A stretch of 64,000 nucleotides of DNA from Roseobacter ponti. GTDB taxonomy: Bacteria; Pseudomonadota; Alphaproteobacteria; Rhodobacterales; Rhodobacteraceae. Of this stretch, positions 46,315-55,748 are shown one piece after another. The stretch's first letter is position 1. Each line of letters opens with the position of its first letter. The position numbers and the translations under genes are program-made. The DNA lies in contig NZ_CP048788.1 of the NCBI RefSeq assembly GCF_012932215.1, forward strand, positions 3,472,001 to 3,536,000, in the 5' to 3' direction. Below the pieces are notes generated by a model. The model searched no databases. It was not told the origin of the DNA and saw only the letters and a program-made list of their open reading frames with translations.

Positions 46315-48135
46315 GTGACCCTGCTCGCGACAAGCGATCTCCACATGCAGATCACATCTTATGACTATGTGCGGGACTGCGCCGGTGAGGGTCCGAGCCT
46401 GTCACGACTTGCCGCTCTGATTGCATCGGCGCGACATGAAGCTGCCGACACCGGACGTGAAAGCTTCCTGCTCGACAACGGTGATATCCTGCAGGGCACC
46501 CCGCTTGCGGCCTATCTCGCACACGCCGGACGCGGGACGCCGAACCCGGTGCCCGACTGTCTGCAGATGCTGGGATATGACGCGGTGGGTCTTGGCAATC
46601 ACGATTTTGATCACGGGCTGGATTACCTGGATGCCACGCTGTCGCGATACAGGATGCCGGTGGTCTGCTCCAACCTCGGCGGTGCGGGCATTCCCTCTAT
46701 CCGGTCGCGTGCTATCCTTGAGCGCGATGTGCTCTGTTCTGACGGCACCCGGCGCCGGTTACGGATTGGCGTGGTTTCCGTGCTGCCCCGTCAGACGATC
46801 AGCTGGAACCGGCACCAGCTGTCCGGACGCGCGTCTCTGTGTGATCCGGTGCAGGCGACTGCAGATGCCGCCGAAGCTGCGCGTGCAGAGGGCGCTGAGC
46901 TGATTGTTGTGCTGGCACATATGGGGATTGCACGGTTTGACGAAGGCCTGCAGCCACAAAACGAAATCGTCGAAATTGCACAGCTGAGCAGCGTGGATGC
47001 AGTGATCGGCGGTCATACACACCTGGTGTTTCCGGGGCCCGATCACGAAACCAACCGCAACACCGACAGCCGTCAGGGTAAGGTATACGGCAAACCCGTT
47101 GTACTGCCCGGCTTTGCCGGCTCACACCTCGGCATGATTGATCTCGACCTCGCCTGGCCGGCAGATGGCGGCAGCATCAAAATCACCCGATCAGAAAGCC
47201 GGCTGGTGCAGAGTGCGGCGGACACGCCCGAAGACCCGGACGTTGTTGCGCTGGCGTCAGATGCCCATCATGCAACGCGCGACCATCTCAATCACGAGGT
47301 GGGGCGGCTGGTACATCCGATGAACAGTTACTTCGCGCTCGCCCAGCCCGGCCCTGTCTCTGCCCTTATCGCAGAGACCAAACGTCATGTCATCCGGCAG
47401 GCGATGGCTGGCAGCGATCTGGAAGATCTGCCCTTGCTGGCCTCGGGCTCCACCGCCTCGACCGGTGGTTTTGACGGACCGGATAACTTCATCTCTTTGC
47501 CGGGTGGCACGGTAAAGCGGCGCCATATTGTGGGGCTTGACCCCTATTCAAATCAGGTCTGGGCCGTTCGGACGACAGGCGCGCGTCTGACAGACTGGCT
47601 GGAACGGTCGGTGGTGATTTTCAATACACTGCGCCGGGATGATCCTGATCAGCTTCTGCTGAACGAAAACATCCCCGGGTTCCGCTATGATGCGATCTAC
47701 GGGCTGAACTATGTCATCGATCCGACGCAGCCACCGAAATACGACCCCGCCGGCCGGCCCGGCGGGCTGGGCGAGGGACGGATAAGCAACGTGACGTGGC
47801 AGGGCAGGCCACTCGAACCGGATCAGGAGTTTCTCGTTGCGACGTCGGACCACCGCACAGGTGGTGGCGGACAGTTACGCGCCTTCTCTGAGGATGAGAT
47901 TGCTTTTCGCGGGCGGGCGCCGCTTGAGGACGGACTGGTGAGCTATCTGCAGGCGCCCGATTGCGCTGCGGTTCGCGGGGCCGCGCCCTGGCGTTTCCGC
48001 CCGGGTCTGAATGTGTCGGCCATCCTGCTGACCTCTCCCGACGCGGTAACGCATCTGTCTGAGATCGCGGGACTGCGCCCGGAGCCCTGTGGCACGTCGG
48101 AAAACGGTTTCGCCCGGATCCGGCTGCACCTGTGA
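46315..48135 (+). CDS. 2',3'-cyclic-nucleotide 2'-phosphodiesterase/3'-nucleotidase (CpdB-like)
   Basis: A 606-residue protein with an N-terminal metallophosphatase domain (TSDLH, DNGDILQG, GNHDFDHG, GGHTH metal motifs) and a C-terminal 5'-nucleotidase domain with GLNYVIDPTQPPKYD near residues 460-475. The start is uncertain: the GTG used here has a poor ribosome binding site and begins only three residues before the first strand, while an in-frame ATT at 46270 lies nine bases after GGGAG and would add 15 residues. No signal peptide is seen with either start, which is unusual because CpdB enzymes are periplasmic. Confidence 0.85.
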   Translation: MTLLATSDLHMQITSYDYVRDCAGEGPSLSRLAALIASARHEAADTGRESFLLDNGDILQGTPLAAYLAHAGRGTPNPVPDCLQMLGYDAVGLGNHDFDHGLDYLDATLSRYRMPVVCSNLGGAGIPSIRSRAILERDVLCSDGTRRRLRIGVVSVLPRQTISWNRHQLSGRASLCDPVQATADAAEAARAEGAELIVVLAHMGIARFDEGLQPQNEIVEIAQLSSVDAVIGGHTHLVFPGPDHETNRNTDSRQGKVYGKPVVLPGFAGSHLGMIDLDLAWPADGGSIKITRSESRLVQSAADTPEDPDVVALASDAHHATRDHLNHEVGRLVHPMNSYFALAQPGPVSALIAETKRHVIRQAMAGSDLEDLPLLASGSTASTGGFDGPDNFISLPGGTVKRRHIVGLDPYSNQVWAVRTTGARLTDWLERSVVIFNTLRRDDPDQLLLNENIPGFRYDAIYGLNYVIDPTQPPKYDPAGRPGGLGEGRISNVTWQGRPLEPDQEFLVATSDHRTGGGGQLRAFSEDEIAFRGRAPLEDGLVSYLQAPDCAAVRGAAPWRFRPGLNVSAILLTSPDAVTHLSEIAGLRPEPCGTSENGFARIRLHL

Positions 48136-48179
48136 GCCTGCGCTCTTGCACCTGAGACGCGCTTTGCCTATATGACCGG

Positions 48180-48280
48180 TCGAGAGGTTGGCGCGGGCGA
48201 GCGCCTCGCCAACCCGGTCAGGTCCGGAAGGAAGCAGCCGTAACGAGCCCCGCTTGGGTCGTTGTCCAGCCTCTCACCTT
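48180..48280 (+). ncRNA. ffs: Signal recognition particle 4.5S RNA
   Basis: The conserved apical part GGTCAGGTCCGGAAGGAAGC and CAGCCGTAACGAG, which binds Ffh, lies within a long hairpin closed by GAGAGG (48182-48187) and CCTCTC (48270-48275), followed by a T-rich stretch. Size (about 100 nt) and position before dnaX are typical of alphaproteobacteria. End points are approximate. Confidence 0.93.
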
Positions 48281-48285
48281 TTCCC

Positions 48286-49125
48286 TCACAGCTGTCGTGC
48301 GCTGAATGTGTCACATGAGGCCATCTGGCCGCTGTCAAATCCGCGCTCAAACCAGCGTGCGCGCTGCTCTGATGTGCCATGTGTAAAGGTGTGGGGCTGC
48401 GGCACCCGCCCGGCCTGGCGCTGCAGATGATCGTCGCCGATCTTGCGGGCTGCGTTCAGTGCCTCGGCCAGATCGCCACGTTCCATCAGGCCCTGCACAG
48501 ACTGCGCCCAGACACCGGAGAGACAATCGGCCTGCAGCTCCAGCCGCACGGTCAGCGCATTGGCGTCGGCCTGCGACGACTGCCGGCGCATCTGATCGAC
48601 CTTGCCGAGAATGCCGAGTTCGTTCTGGATGTGGTGCGCAACTTCATGCGCGATCACGTAGGCCGCAGCGAAATCACCGCCCGCGCCCAGTTGTTGCTCC
48701 ATCTGCCGGAAAAACGTCGTGTCGAGATAAGCCATCTGATCGGCCGGACAGTAAAACGGCCCCGTTGCCCCGGATGCGCCGCCACACGCGCTTTGTGTCA
48801 CGCCGGAAAAGACAACAAGCTGTGGCGGCTGGTAAGGTCGGCCCACCTGCTGCTCAAATTTGCGCGTCCAGACGTCCTCAGTGGTGGCAAGAACACGGGC
48901 AACAAACTGCACCATCTCATCATCCTCGACCGTCACCGTGCGGCTTTCCTGCGTGACCGGCGCACCGGTTCCGGTCAGCAGGGGCGACACGTCAATGCCG
49001 GTAAAATAGCCGATTGCAAGAACAGCCAGCACACCAACAAGACCCAGCCCGCCTGCGCGTCCACCGCGCCCGGAGCCCCTCCTGACACGCACATTTTTGC
49101 TGGATCTGATGCCTCTTAACCGCAT
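48286..49125 (-). CDS. ypfJ: Neutral zinc metallopeptidase, YpfJ family
   Basis: A 279-residue membrane-anchored protein. Basic N-terminal residues and one helix (GGLGLVGVLAVLAIGYFTGI) precede a periplasmic domain with the zinc site AHEVAHHIQNELG (HExxH) and the family's CGGASGATGPFYCPAD segment. The substrate is unknown. The ATG at 49125 is chosen over an extension into the divergent DUF202 gene's promoter. It ends just after the SRP RNA on the opposite strand. Confidence 0.92.
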   Translation of the reverse strand: MRLRGIRSSKNVRVRRGSGRGGRAGGLGLVGVLAVLAIGYFTGIDVSPLLTGTGAPVTQESRTVTVEDDEMVQFVARVLATTEDVWTRKFEQQVGRPYQPPQLVVFSGVTQSACGGASGATGPFYCPADQMAYLDTTFFRQMEQQLGAGGDFAAAYVIAHEVAHHIQNELGILGKVDQMRRQSSQADANALTVRLELQADCLSGVWAQSVQGLMERGDLAEALNAARKIGDDHLQRQAGRVPQPHTFTHGTSEQRARWFERGFDSGQMASCDTFSARQL

Positions 49126-49187
49126 TATCTTCGCTCCCTGTGGCTCTGACACCTTGCATCCTAACGCACGAGCCACACAATAGGTTC

Positions 49188-49550
49188 ATGGCAAACAGCA
49201 ATGAAATGGCCGAGGACAGGACCGACTGGGCGGAGGACAGAACAATCCTCGCGAATGAACGGACCTTTGCGGGGTGGATGCGGACCGGGATGGCCTGCGT
49301 GGCGCTGGCCATAGGTCTCAAGGCTGTCTTCGGGCCTTTTGAGCCCACGTGGGTACCGAAATCTGTCGCCAGTTTCTTTATCCTGATCGCGGTGTTCATC
49401 TTCTGGGCGGCACGGCGGCAGGCCTGCGCCACCCAGTCGCGGCTTAACCAGCACGAGGCTCAGGCCCAGACCCGAAGCTACTTCACGGCTCTGAGCATTT
49501 TTCTTAGCTGCGCCTCGCTGCTCACAGGCCTCATTTTGTGGTGGCTCTAG
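49188..49550 (+). CDS. DUF202 family inner-membrane protein
   Basis: A 120-residue protein with the DUF202/YidH N-terminal motif RTILANERTFAGWMRTGMACVALAIG and three hydrophobic helices. Function is unknown; the family includes stress-linked inner-membrane proteins. The ATG at 49188 is preferred to a more distant upstream start. It lies 64 bases before dnaX and may share its transcript. Confidence 0.85.
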   Translation: MANSNEMAEDRTDWAEDRTILANERTFAGWMRTGMACVALAIGLKAVFGPFEPTWVPKSVASFFILIAVFIFWAARRQACATQSRLNQHEAQAQTRSYFTALSIFLSCASLLTGLILWWL

Positions 49551-49614
49551 TTTACGTCCCGTCCCCGAGGACATACCCTGAATACAAGCGCGCGAATCTT
49601 GCCCGGGGCCTTCC

Positions 49615-51381
49615 ATGACCGACAGCGAAAAAACTGAATACCAGGTTCTGGCGCGGAAATACCGCCCCGAAACTTTCGCCGATCTGGTCGGTCAGGACGC
49701 GATGGTGCGCACGCTGAAAAACGCTTTTGAGGCCGACAGGATCGCCCAGGCCTTTGTGATGACCGGTATTCGCGGAACCGGCAAAACCACGACGGCGCGG
49801 ATCATTGCCAAGGGGATGAACTGCATCGGGCCGGACGGCGAAGGTGGCCCCACCACCGAGCCCTGCGGCACCTGTGAGCACTGCACCGCCATTATGGAAG
49901 GCCGGCATGTCGATGTGCTCGAGATGGACGCGGCCTCAAACACCGGTGTGGCCAATATCCGTGAAATCATCGATTCCGTGCATTACCGGGCGGCTTCGGC
50001 GCGCTACAAAGTGTACATTATCGACGAGGTGCACATGCTCTCGACCGGTGCTTTCAATGCGCTGCTCAAGACGCTGGAAGAGCCGCCCGCCCATGTGAAA
50101 TTCATCTTTGCCACGACCGAAATCCGCAAAGTGCCGGTGACGGTGCTGTCGCGTTGTCAGCGCTTTGATCTGCGCCGGATTGAGCCGGAGGTGATGATCG
50201 CGCTGATGTCCCGGATCGCAAAAGCGGAAGGTGCGCAGATCACTGATGACGCTCTGGCGCTGATCACCCGCGCCGCAGAAGGTTCCGCGCGCGATGCGAC
50301 CTCACTGCTGGATCAGGCGATCAGCCATGGCGCGGGTGAGACCACCGCCGATCAGGTGCGCGCAATGCTGGGACTGGCCGACCGGGGCCGGGTGCTTGAT
50401 CTCTTTGACATGGTGCTCAGGGGGGATGCCGCCGCAGCACTCAGCGAGCTTTCGGGCCAGTATGCCGAAGGCGCGGACCCGATGGCGGTGCTGCGCGATC
50501 TGGCGGAAATCACGCACTGGGTCTCGGTGGTCAAGATCACGCCCGAGGCCGCCGAAGACCCGACAGTCTCTCCCGATGAGCGTGCGCGTGGCCTTGCTAT
50601 GGCGGAAAAACTGCCGATGCGGGTGCTTACACGTCTGTGGCAGATGCTGCTCAAAGCGCTCGACGAAGTCGCAACAGCGCCGAATGCGATGATGGCCGCC
50701 GAGATGGCAGTTATCCGGCTGACCCATGTGGCGGATCTGCCCGCGCCTGAGGATCTGCTGCGCAGGCTCAGCGGCACGACCCCGCCGGCCCCCGGGCCCT
50801 CCGGTGCATCCGCTGGCACTGCGGCATCATCCGCGCCGGTGCGCGCAGATGCCCCGGCAGGTAGCTTCAGTACAGCACCGCGCGCGTCAGGCGGATCAGG
50901 AGCCGGCCCCGCAACAGCTCTGGCAGCAGACGCCGATGCAGCGCTCGCGCGGTTCCCGACATTTGAACATGTGGTCGAACTTATCCGTGCCAACAAAGAC
51001 GGCAAACTTCTGGTGGATGTGGAAACCGACCTGCGCCTTGTCACCTACCAGCCCGGGCGCATCGAATTTCAGCCCACCGACCGCGCACCGCGCGATCTGG
51101 CGCAACGCCTCGGTCAGCGGCTGCAGAACTGGACCGGCAATCGCTGGGCGGTGACTGTTGTCAGCGAGGGCGGCGCGAAAACGATCGACGAGATCCGAAA
51201 CGCCGCGCGCTATGCCATGGAAGAGCAGATCCGGCAGCATCCGCTCATGCAGGCGGTTCTGGCGCAGTTTCCTAAGGCCGAGATCGGCACCGTGCGCACG
51301 CCCGGGGACATTGCCGCCGCAGCCCGTCAGGAAGCGCTGCCTGAGGTCGAGGACGAATGGGACCCCTTTGAGGACAGCTGA
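49615..51381 (+). CDS. dnaX: DNA polymerase III subunit gamma/tau
   Basis: A 588-residue clamp-loader ATPase with Walker A GIRGTGKTT (residues 51-59), zinc-binding Cys70, 84, 87 and 90, IIDEVHML as Walker B, and the SRC motif in LSRCQRFDLRR. An alanine-, proline- and glycine-rich linker near 385-440 leads to the tau-specific C-terminal domain. No obvious slippery sequence for a programmed frameshift to gamma is seen, so probably only the long form is made. Confidence 0.97.
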   Translation: MTDSEKTEYQVLARKYRPETFADLVGQDAMVRTLKNAFEADRIAQAFVMTGIRGTGKTTTARIIAKGMNCIGPDGEGGPTTEPCGTCEHCTAIMEGRHVDVLEMDAASNTGVANIREIIDSVHYRAASARYKVYIIDEVHMLSTGAFNALLKTLEEPPAHVKFIFATTEIRKVPVTVLSRCQRFDLRRIEPEVMIALMSRIAKAEGAQITDDALALITRAAEGSARDATSLLDQAISHGAGETTADQVRAMLGLADRGRVLDLFDMVLRGDAAAALSELSGQYAEGADPMAVLRDLAEITHWVSVVKITPEAAEDPTVSPDERARGLAMAEKLPMRVLTRLWQMLLKALDEVATAPNAMMAAEMAVIRLTHVADLPAPEDLLRRLSGTTPPAPGPSGASAGTAASSAPVRADAPAGSFSTAPRASGGSGAGPATALAADADAALARFPTFEHVVELIRANKDGKLLVDVETDLRLVTYQPGRIEFQPTDRAPRDLAQRLGQRLQNWTGNRWAVTVVSEGGAKTIDEIRNAARYAMEEQIRQHPLMQAVLAQFPKAEIGTVRTPGDIAAAARQEALPEVEDEWDPFEDS

Positions 51382-51445
51382 TCCTCTTGTTCCCGGCGCG
51401 CGCCTTCACATATAAAACGCAAACTGTCTCACAAAGGATGATCAG

Positions 51446-51790
51446 ATGTTCAAAGGTTTAGGGGGTCTCGGCGATATGGCCGGGATGATGAAGAAAGCCC
51501 AGGAAATGCAGGGCAAAATGGCCGAGATGCAGGAAGATATGCAGAACATCACGGTCGAAGGCGAGTCCGGCGCCGGCCTCGTGAAAGCCACCTGCACGGC
51601 AAAAGGCGAGCTGAAAGGCCTCGACATCGACCCGTCGATCTTTAACAGCGACGACAAGGAAGTTGTGGAAGATCTCATCCTCGCCGCGATCAAAGACGCG
51701 CAGGGCAAAGCGTCCCAGCGCGCGCAGGAAGAGATGGCGAAACTGACCGAAGGCCTTGGCCTGCCGGCAGATATGAAGCTGCCCTTCTGA
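51446..51790 (+). CDS. ybaB: YbaB/EbfC family nucleoid-associated protein
   Basis: A 114-residue protein with glycine- and methionine-rich start (MFKGLGGLGDMAGMMKKAQEMQ), then GESGAGLVKATCTAKGELKGLDIDPS, typical of the family. It binds DNA as a dimer. The dnaX-ybaB-recR order is widely conserved. Confidence 0.95.
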   Translation: MFKGLGGLGDMAGMMKKAQEMQGKMAEMQEDMQNITVEGESGAGLVKATCTAKGELKGLDIDPSIFNSDDKEVVEDLILAAIKDAQGKASQRAQEEMAKLTEGLGLPADMKLPF

Positions 51791-51869
51791 AACGGGTTCT
51801 GGCGCTTTTGGGGTCGCCCGCGGGTGGTCCCGGTTTCTTCCGGGCCAGCCCCTCTGAAAGGCGCAGGGT

Positions 51870-52463
51870 TTGAGCAGCACGCAAGACATCGATGCTCTCA
51901 TTGAGCTGATGGCCAAGCTGCCTGGCCTCGGGCCGCGTTCGGCGCGGCGTGCGGTGCTGCACCTGATCCGTAAACGCAGCCTGTTACTTATGCCTCTGGC
52001 CGACACCCTTCGCACCGTCGCAGAAACGGCGCGCGAGTGTCTGAACTGCGGGAATGTCGGCACCACGGATATCTGCGACATCTGCACTTCGGAAAAGCGT
52101 GCCACCGGAGAGCTTTGCGTGGTCAGCGATGTGGCGGATCTCTGGGCGATGGAACGCTCGGGCGTCTTCAAAGGGCGGTATCATGTGCTGGGCGGCACAC
52201 TTTCAGCACTTGATGCCATCGGGCCCGAAGAACTGCGCATCCCGCGACTGCTCGATCGCATTCCGTCAGAGAACATTACCGAGGTCATCCTCGCGCTCAG
52301 CGCCACAATCGACGGGCTGACCACCGCACATTACATTGCCGATCAGCTTGAGGGACAGGTGCGGCTGACGTCGCTGGCCCAGGGCGTACCGGTGGGAGGT
52401 GAACTAGATTACCTTGATGACGGCACCATCACCGCCGCGATGCGCGCAAGAACCACTCTGTGA
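51870..52463 (+). CDS. recR: Recombination protein RecR
   Basis: A 197-residue zinc-binding recombination mediator of the RecFOR pathway. The N-terminal helix-hairpin-helix is [18 protein letters not shown], the C4 zinc finger is [16 protein letters not shown], and a Toprim domain with [12 protein letters not shown] follows, ending in [15 protein letters not shown]. The start codon is TTG, placed directly before the conserved first helix. Confidence 0.96.
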   Translation: MSSTQDIDALIELMAKLPGLGPRSARRAVLHLIRKRSLLLMPLADTLRTVAETARECLNCGNVGTTDICDICTSEKRATGELCVVSDVADLWAMERSGVFKGRYHVLGGTLSALDAIGPEELRIPRLLDRIPSENITEVILALSATIDGLTTAHYIADQLEGQVRLTSLAQGVPVGGELDYLDDGTITAAMRARTTL

Positions 52464-52465
52464 CC

Positions 52466-53359
52466 CTATGCTCCGGCCGCTGACGTCTCCGGTGCAGCCT
52501 CCCCGCGCAGCGGCAAGGGCTCCTTGAACGTCAGCGTCCTGTAAGGGAACGGGATTTCAATACCGGCATCGTCGAGAGCCCGTTTAACCGCAGACACAAC
52601 TTCATCACGCGATCTGCGCACGTCAACGGGCGTGGATCCGGTCCACCAGGTAACCTCGAAATTGATCGACGACGACGCAAACTCCTGAGCGAAAATCTGA
52701 ACAGGCCGGCCATCGCGCACAACTGTTTCACAGGTCTCAACAGCGCTTTCGATGACACTCCGCGCCTCGTCCACATCGACGTCATATGCGACGCCGCAGA
52801 TCACGGTGACACGGCGGACATCCTGATCGGTACGGACGATCAGAGGATTTTTGAAAAGGATCGAGTTCGGCACGATGACCAGTTGTCCGTCGGTCTGCCG
52901 TATGTGGCTTTCACGGATGGCGATCTGGGCGACTTTGCCTTCAATGCCCTCACAGGCGATGTGATCCCCGATGCGCATCTCGCGCCGGAACAGAATGATT
53001 ATCCCCGCAAGGAAATTCTCGAACACATCTTTGAAGGCAAAACCAATGGCGACAGAGCCGATGCCGAGACCCGCGAGAATGCTGCCCGGGGTCAGTCCGG
53101 GAAAGAGGATCACCGCGGCTATCATAATCCCCAGGGTCCAGATGGCGATAGACACGAGCAGGGAAAACAGGCTCTTGAGGCTTTCACGCAGGCGCGTGCG
53201 CGCCATCACCTTGCCGAGGACATAGCGTCCGAGACCGGCCAGACCCCAGGTCACCAGAATGACCAGAAGGGCGACGGCGATCTGCGGCAGAATTTCGATT
53301 GAGGATCTCGCGATGGATCGTAACTGATCCATCAGTATTTTAACCGGCTCCAAATTCAT
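52466..53359 (-). CDS. Small-conductance mechanosensitive channel, MscS family
   Basis: A 297-residue protein with three membrane helices; the third, lining the pore, has the glycine/alanine pattern GSILAGLGIGSVAIGFAFKDVFENFLAGI. The cytoplasmic beta domain follows (VEGKVAQIAIRESHIRQTDGQLVIVPNS-like). It opens on membrane tension to release solutes. It ends three bases after the recR stop on the opposite strand. Confidence 0.93.
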   Translation of the reverse strand: MNLEPVKILMDQLRSIARSSIEILPQIAVALLVILVTWGLAGLGRYVLGKVMARTRLRESLKSLFSLLVSIAIWTLGIMIAAVILFPGLTPGSILAGLGIGSVAIGFAFKDVFENFLAGIIILFRREMRIGDHIACEGIEGKVAQIAIRESHIRQTDGQLVIVPNSILFKNPLIVRTDQDVRRVTVICGVAYDVDVDEARSVIESAVETCETVVRDGRPVQIFAQEFASSSINFEVTWWTGSTPVDVRRSRDEVVSAVKRALDDAGIEIPFPYRTLTFKEPLPLRGEAAPETSAAGA

Positions 53360-53583
53360 TCTCCATCGGTTGCACCGGGTTAACGACCAGACCGGCGGAA
53401 AAGTTCAGATGAGCACCGGAAAACCGAAAAGACACGGCACCATCCAAAGGAATTGTGATGAAAAGTGTCGCCCCTGCAGCACCTGATCCTACACAGTTGT
53501 ATCGCGCTCTGTGACGCGACCTGGTATAAGCGCTGCGGCGGCACCGGACGACCGCCGCGCATCCGCAAAGAAAAGGAGACCCC

Positions 53584-54267
53584 TTGCAGCTCAACGCAGA
53601 TTTCAACCGCCGGGCCGTTGTGCATGCGGCGGATCTGGACTGGACACCCTCACCTATGGCCGGGGTTGACCGGCGGATGCTTGACAGGATCGGGGATGAG
53701 GTCGCGCGGGCGACCTCAATCGTGCGCTACGCACCCGACAGCCGATTTTCCGCCCACACTCATACGGGCGGCGAGGAATTTTTTGTGCTGGAGGGTGTGT
53801 TCCAGGATGAGCATGGCGATTATCCCGCCGGGACGTATGTGCGCAACCCGCCGACCACCAGCCATACGCCGGGATCTCAGGCCGGCTGCGTGATCTTTGT
53901 AAAGCTGTGGCAGTTTGACATGGCCGACCGCACACAGTTCAGCGTGGATACCCGCGCTGGTGACTATGCGCCGGTCGGAGACACGCCCGGTGTGACGCGG
54001 CTGGCGCTGCACAACGACAGCAATGAAAACGTCTGTGTCGAGCGATGGGCTGCGGGCACCACGCTGGCGCTGGAGGCACCGGACGGGCTGGAACTGCTGG
54101 TGCTCGAGGCCGGGTTCACCGCAGAGGGCGAGACATTTGGCGTGCAGTCATGGCTGCGCCTGCCGCGCGGTGCCCGGATGACAGTCGAAGCCGGGGAGAC
54201 AGGCGCAAAGGTCTGGATCAAACGGGGACATCTGGCGCGCCCCCCGCAGGCGCCGGCGCGCCCCTGA
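53584..54267 (+). CDS. ChrR-like cupin-domain protein
   Basis: A 227-residue protein of two cupin domains. The first, ChrR-like, has [46 protein letters not shown], with the histidine, glutamate and later HTPGS residues of a metal site. The second domain lacks this pattern. In ChrR the cupin domain is joined to an N-terminal anti-sigma domain; that part and an adjacent ECF sigma gene are absent here, so this is a stand-alone cupin. The start codon is TTG, with AAGGAG six bases upstream. An intrinsic terminator follows. Confidence 0.82.
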   Translation: MQLNADFNRRAVVHAADLDWTPSPMAGVDRRMLDRIGDEVARATSIVRYAPDSRFSAHTHTGGEEFFVLEGVFQDEHGDYPAGTYVRNPPTTSHTPGSQAGCVIFVKLWQFDMADRTQFSVDTRAGDYAPVGDTPGVTRLALHNDSNENVCVERWAAGTTLALEAPDGLELLVLEAGFTAEGETFGVQSWLRLPRGARMTVEAGETGAKVWIKRGHLARPPQAPARP

Positions 54268-54274
54268 AACAGCA

Positions 54275-54311
54275 AGCCGCCCACCCCTCCCAAGGTGGAC
54301 GGCTCTTTTTT
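54275..54311 (+). terminator. Intrinsic terminator after the cupin gene
   Basis: AGCCG/CGGCT and CCACC/GGTGG form one stem with a single mismatch and an eight-base loop, followed by TTTTTT at 54306-54311. Confidence 0.85.
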
Positions 54312-54331
54312 CCAGGGCGATGTGTTCGCTG

Positions 54332-55504
54332 CTACAGAACGATCACATCCAGCGGTGGAAATCCGTTGAACCCGACAGAGCTGTAGCTTGAGGTATAGGC
54401 ACCACAGTTGCGGATCACGATCCGGTCGCCGTCGCGCAGCGACATGGGCAGCTGCACGGGGCGTTTTTCATAAAGGATATCCGCACTGTCACAGGACGGG
54501 CCGGCCAGAACGCAGGGGCCGGTCTCTGTGCCGTCGTGACGGGTCACAAACTGGTAGCGGATTGCTTCGCCTTCGGTCTCAGCAAGACCGGAGAAACGGC
54601 CAATGTCGAGATAAACCCAGCGGTGCAGGTCGTCTTCGGATTTTTTCGACACCAGCATCACTTCGGCCACGATGTGGCCGGCTTCTGCGACCATACCGCG
54701 TCCGGGCTCTGCCATAACTTCTGCGACGTCACCGAAACGCTCTTTGACCGACGCCATAACAGCCGCAGCATAGGCGCGGGGCGCCTGGACGGTCTGGCCG
54801 TAAAAAGCCGGGAAGCCGCCGCCGATGTTGAGAAGCTGCAGGTCGTGACCAGCGGCGCGTGCGGCGTGCCACAGCGGTGCAACCTGATCCAGAACCGGGT
54901 TCCAGTGCGCGGCTTCGCGGGTCTGCGATCCGACGTGGAAGGACAGACCGTAGGGCTGCAGGCCCACGGCGACCGCATGATCGAGAAGCGACGGCAGCAT
55001 GGACGCGCCGCACCCGAATTTGCGGCTGAGCGGCCAGTCGGCCTGGCTGTTTTCGACGATCAGGCGGATATAAACGCGGGCGCCCGGTGCGTGGCGGGCG
55101 ATTTTGTCGAGCTCAGCTTCGCTGTCTGCGGCGAAAAGGGTCACACCGGCGCTTGCCGCGAATGCGATATCGGAGGCGCGTTTGATGGTGTTGCCGAAAG
55201 AGATGTTCTCCGGGCGCGCGCCCTGGCTGAGGCAAAGCTCGATTTCCTGGCGGGAGGCAGCATCAAAGCCGGAGCCTTTTTTGACCAGCATGCGGATCAG
55301 TTCCGGCGCGGGGTTCGCTTTGACGGCATAATGGATGTGCGCGGCACCCAGACCGGCGTGCAGCGCGTCATACTGTGCGGAGACGCGATCGCGGGAGATC
55401 ACCAGCGTCGGTTTGTCAAAGAAGTTCGCCGCGATGTAGGCCGCTGCCTGATCGACGAATACGGGGGATGCGGCGCGCAGGGCGCCGGGGACTGTAGCGT
55501 TCAT
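54332..55504 (-). CDS. Ornithine/lysine decarboxylase, fold III PLP-dependent
   Basis: A 390-residue alanine-racemase-fold decarboxylase of the eukaryotic ODC type (group IV). Lys62 in YAVKANP binds PLP, GGGFP binds phosphate, and Cys338 in GPSCDSADILYE is the catalytic cysteine; the final GAYTSSYSSVGFNGF is typical. It makes putrescine or cadaverine; the residues that decide ornithine versus lysine cannot be judged safely. The ATG at 55504 has GGAG at proper spacing; two upstream in-frame ATGs are closer to that site. The 240-base leader has a nested hairpin. Confidence 0.93.
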   Translation of the reverse strand: MNATVPGALRAASPVFVDQAAAYIAANFFDKPTLVISRDRVSAQYDALHAGLGAAHIHYAVKANPAPELIRMLVKKGSGFDAASRQEIELCLSQGARPENISFGNTIKRASDIAFAASAGVTLFAADSEAELDKIARHAPGARVYIRLIVENSQADWPLSRKFGCGASMLPSLLDHAVAVGLQPYGLSFHVGSQTREAAHWNPVLDQVAPLWHAARAAGHDLQLLNIGGGFPAFYGQTVQAPRAYAAAVMASVKERFGDVAEVMAEPGRGMVAEAGHIVAEVMLVSKKSEDDLHRWVYLDIGRFSGLAETEGEAIRYQFVTRHDGTETGPCVLAGPSCDSADILYEKRPVQLPMSLRDGDRIVIRNCGAYTSSYSSVGFNGFPPLDVIVL

Positions 55505-55582
55505 GGTCATCTCCAAAGAGCAGGTGGGGGGGAGGTCCCCAAGAGTCGTTTCAAGAGACGTTACCGTCGCTACATAAACGCG

Positions 55583-55616
55583 GGTCAGTCAGGATCCCTT
55601 AACAGGGTGGCTGACC
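55583..55616 (-). promoter_or_regulatory. Nested hairpin in the decarboxylase leader
   Basis: GGTCAG (55583-55588) pairs with CTGACC (55611-55616), enclosing CCCT/AGGG around TAAC. The gene-free region 55505-55748 upstream of the decarboxylase is otherwise without coding potential. Alphaproteobacterial ornithine decarboxylase genes often carry the speF leader RNA; whether this is one needs a covariance search. Confidence 0.4.
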
Positions 55617-55748
55617 GGCCAGAGGCGCGTGCGTTGGCGTCTGTGTCCGTGCACTTACGCCTGTTTGAGATTCGTACAAGTCCCAATCTGCAGGCACAGT
55701 TAATTATTTCCACAGCGCGTCCGGGTGCGTTCAGAATGCAACACCCGG

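Noticed and set aside
49615-51381. Programmed frameshift in dnaX producing gamma
   Set aside because: No A-rich slippery heptamer with a following stem is apparent in the region where it would be expected.
53484-53530. TGATCC followed by TATAAG as an ECF sigma (RpoE-type) promoter of the cupin gene
   Set aside because: The two elements are 35 bases apart, about twice the expected spacing.
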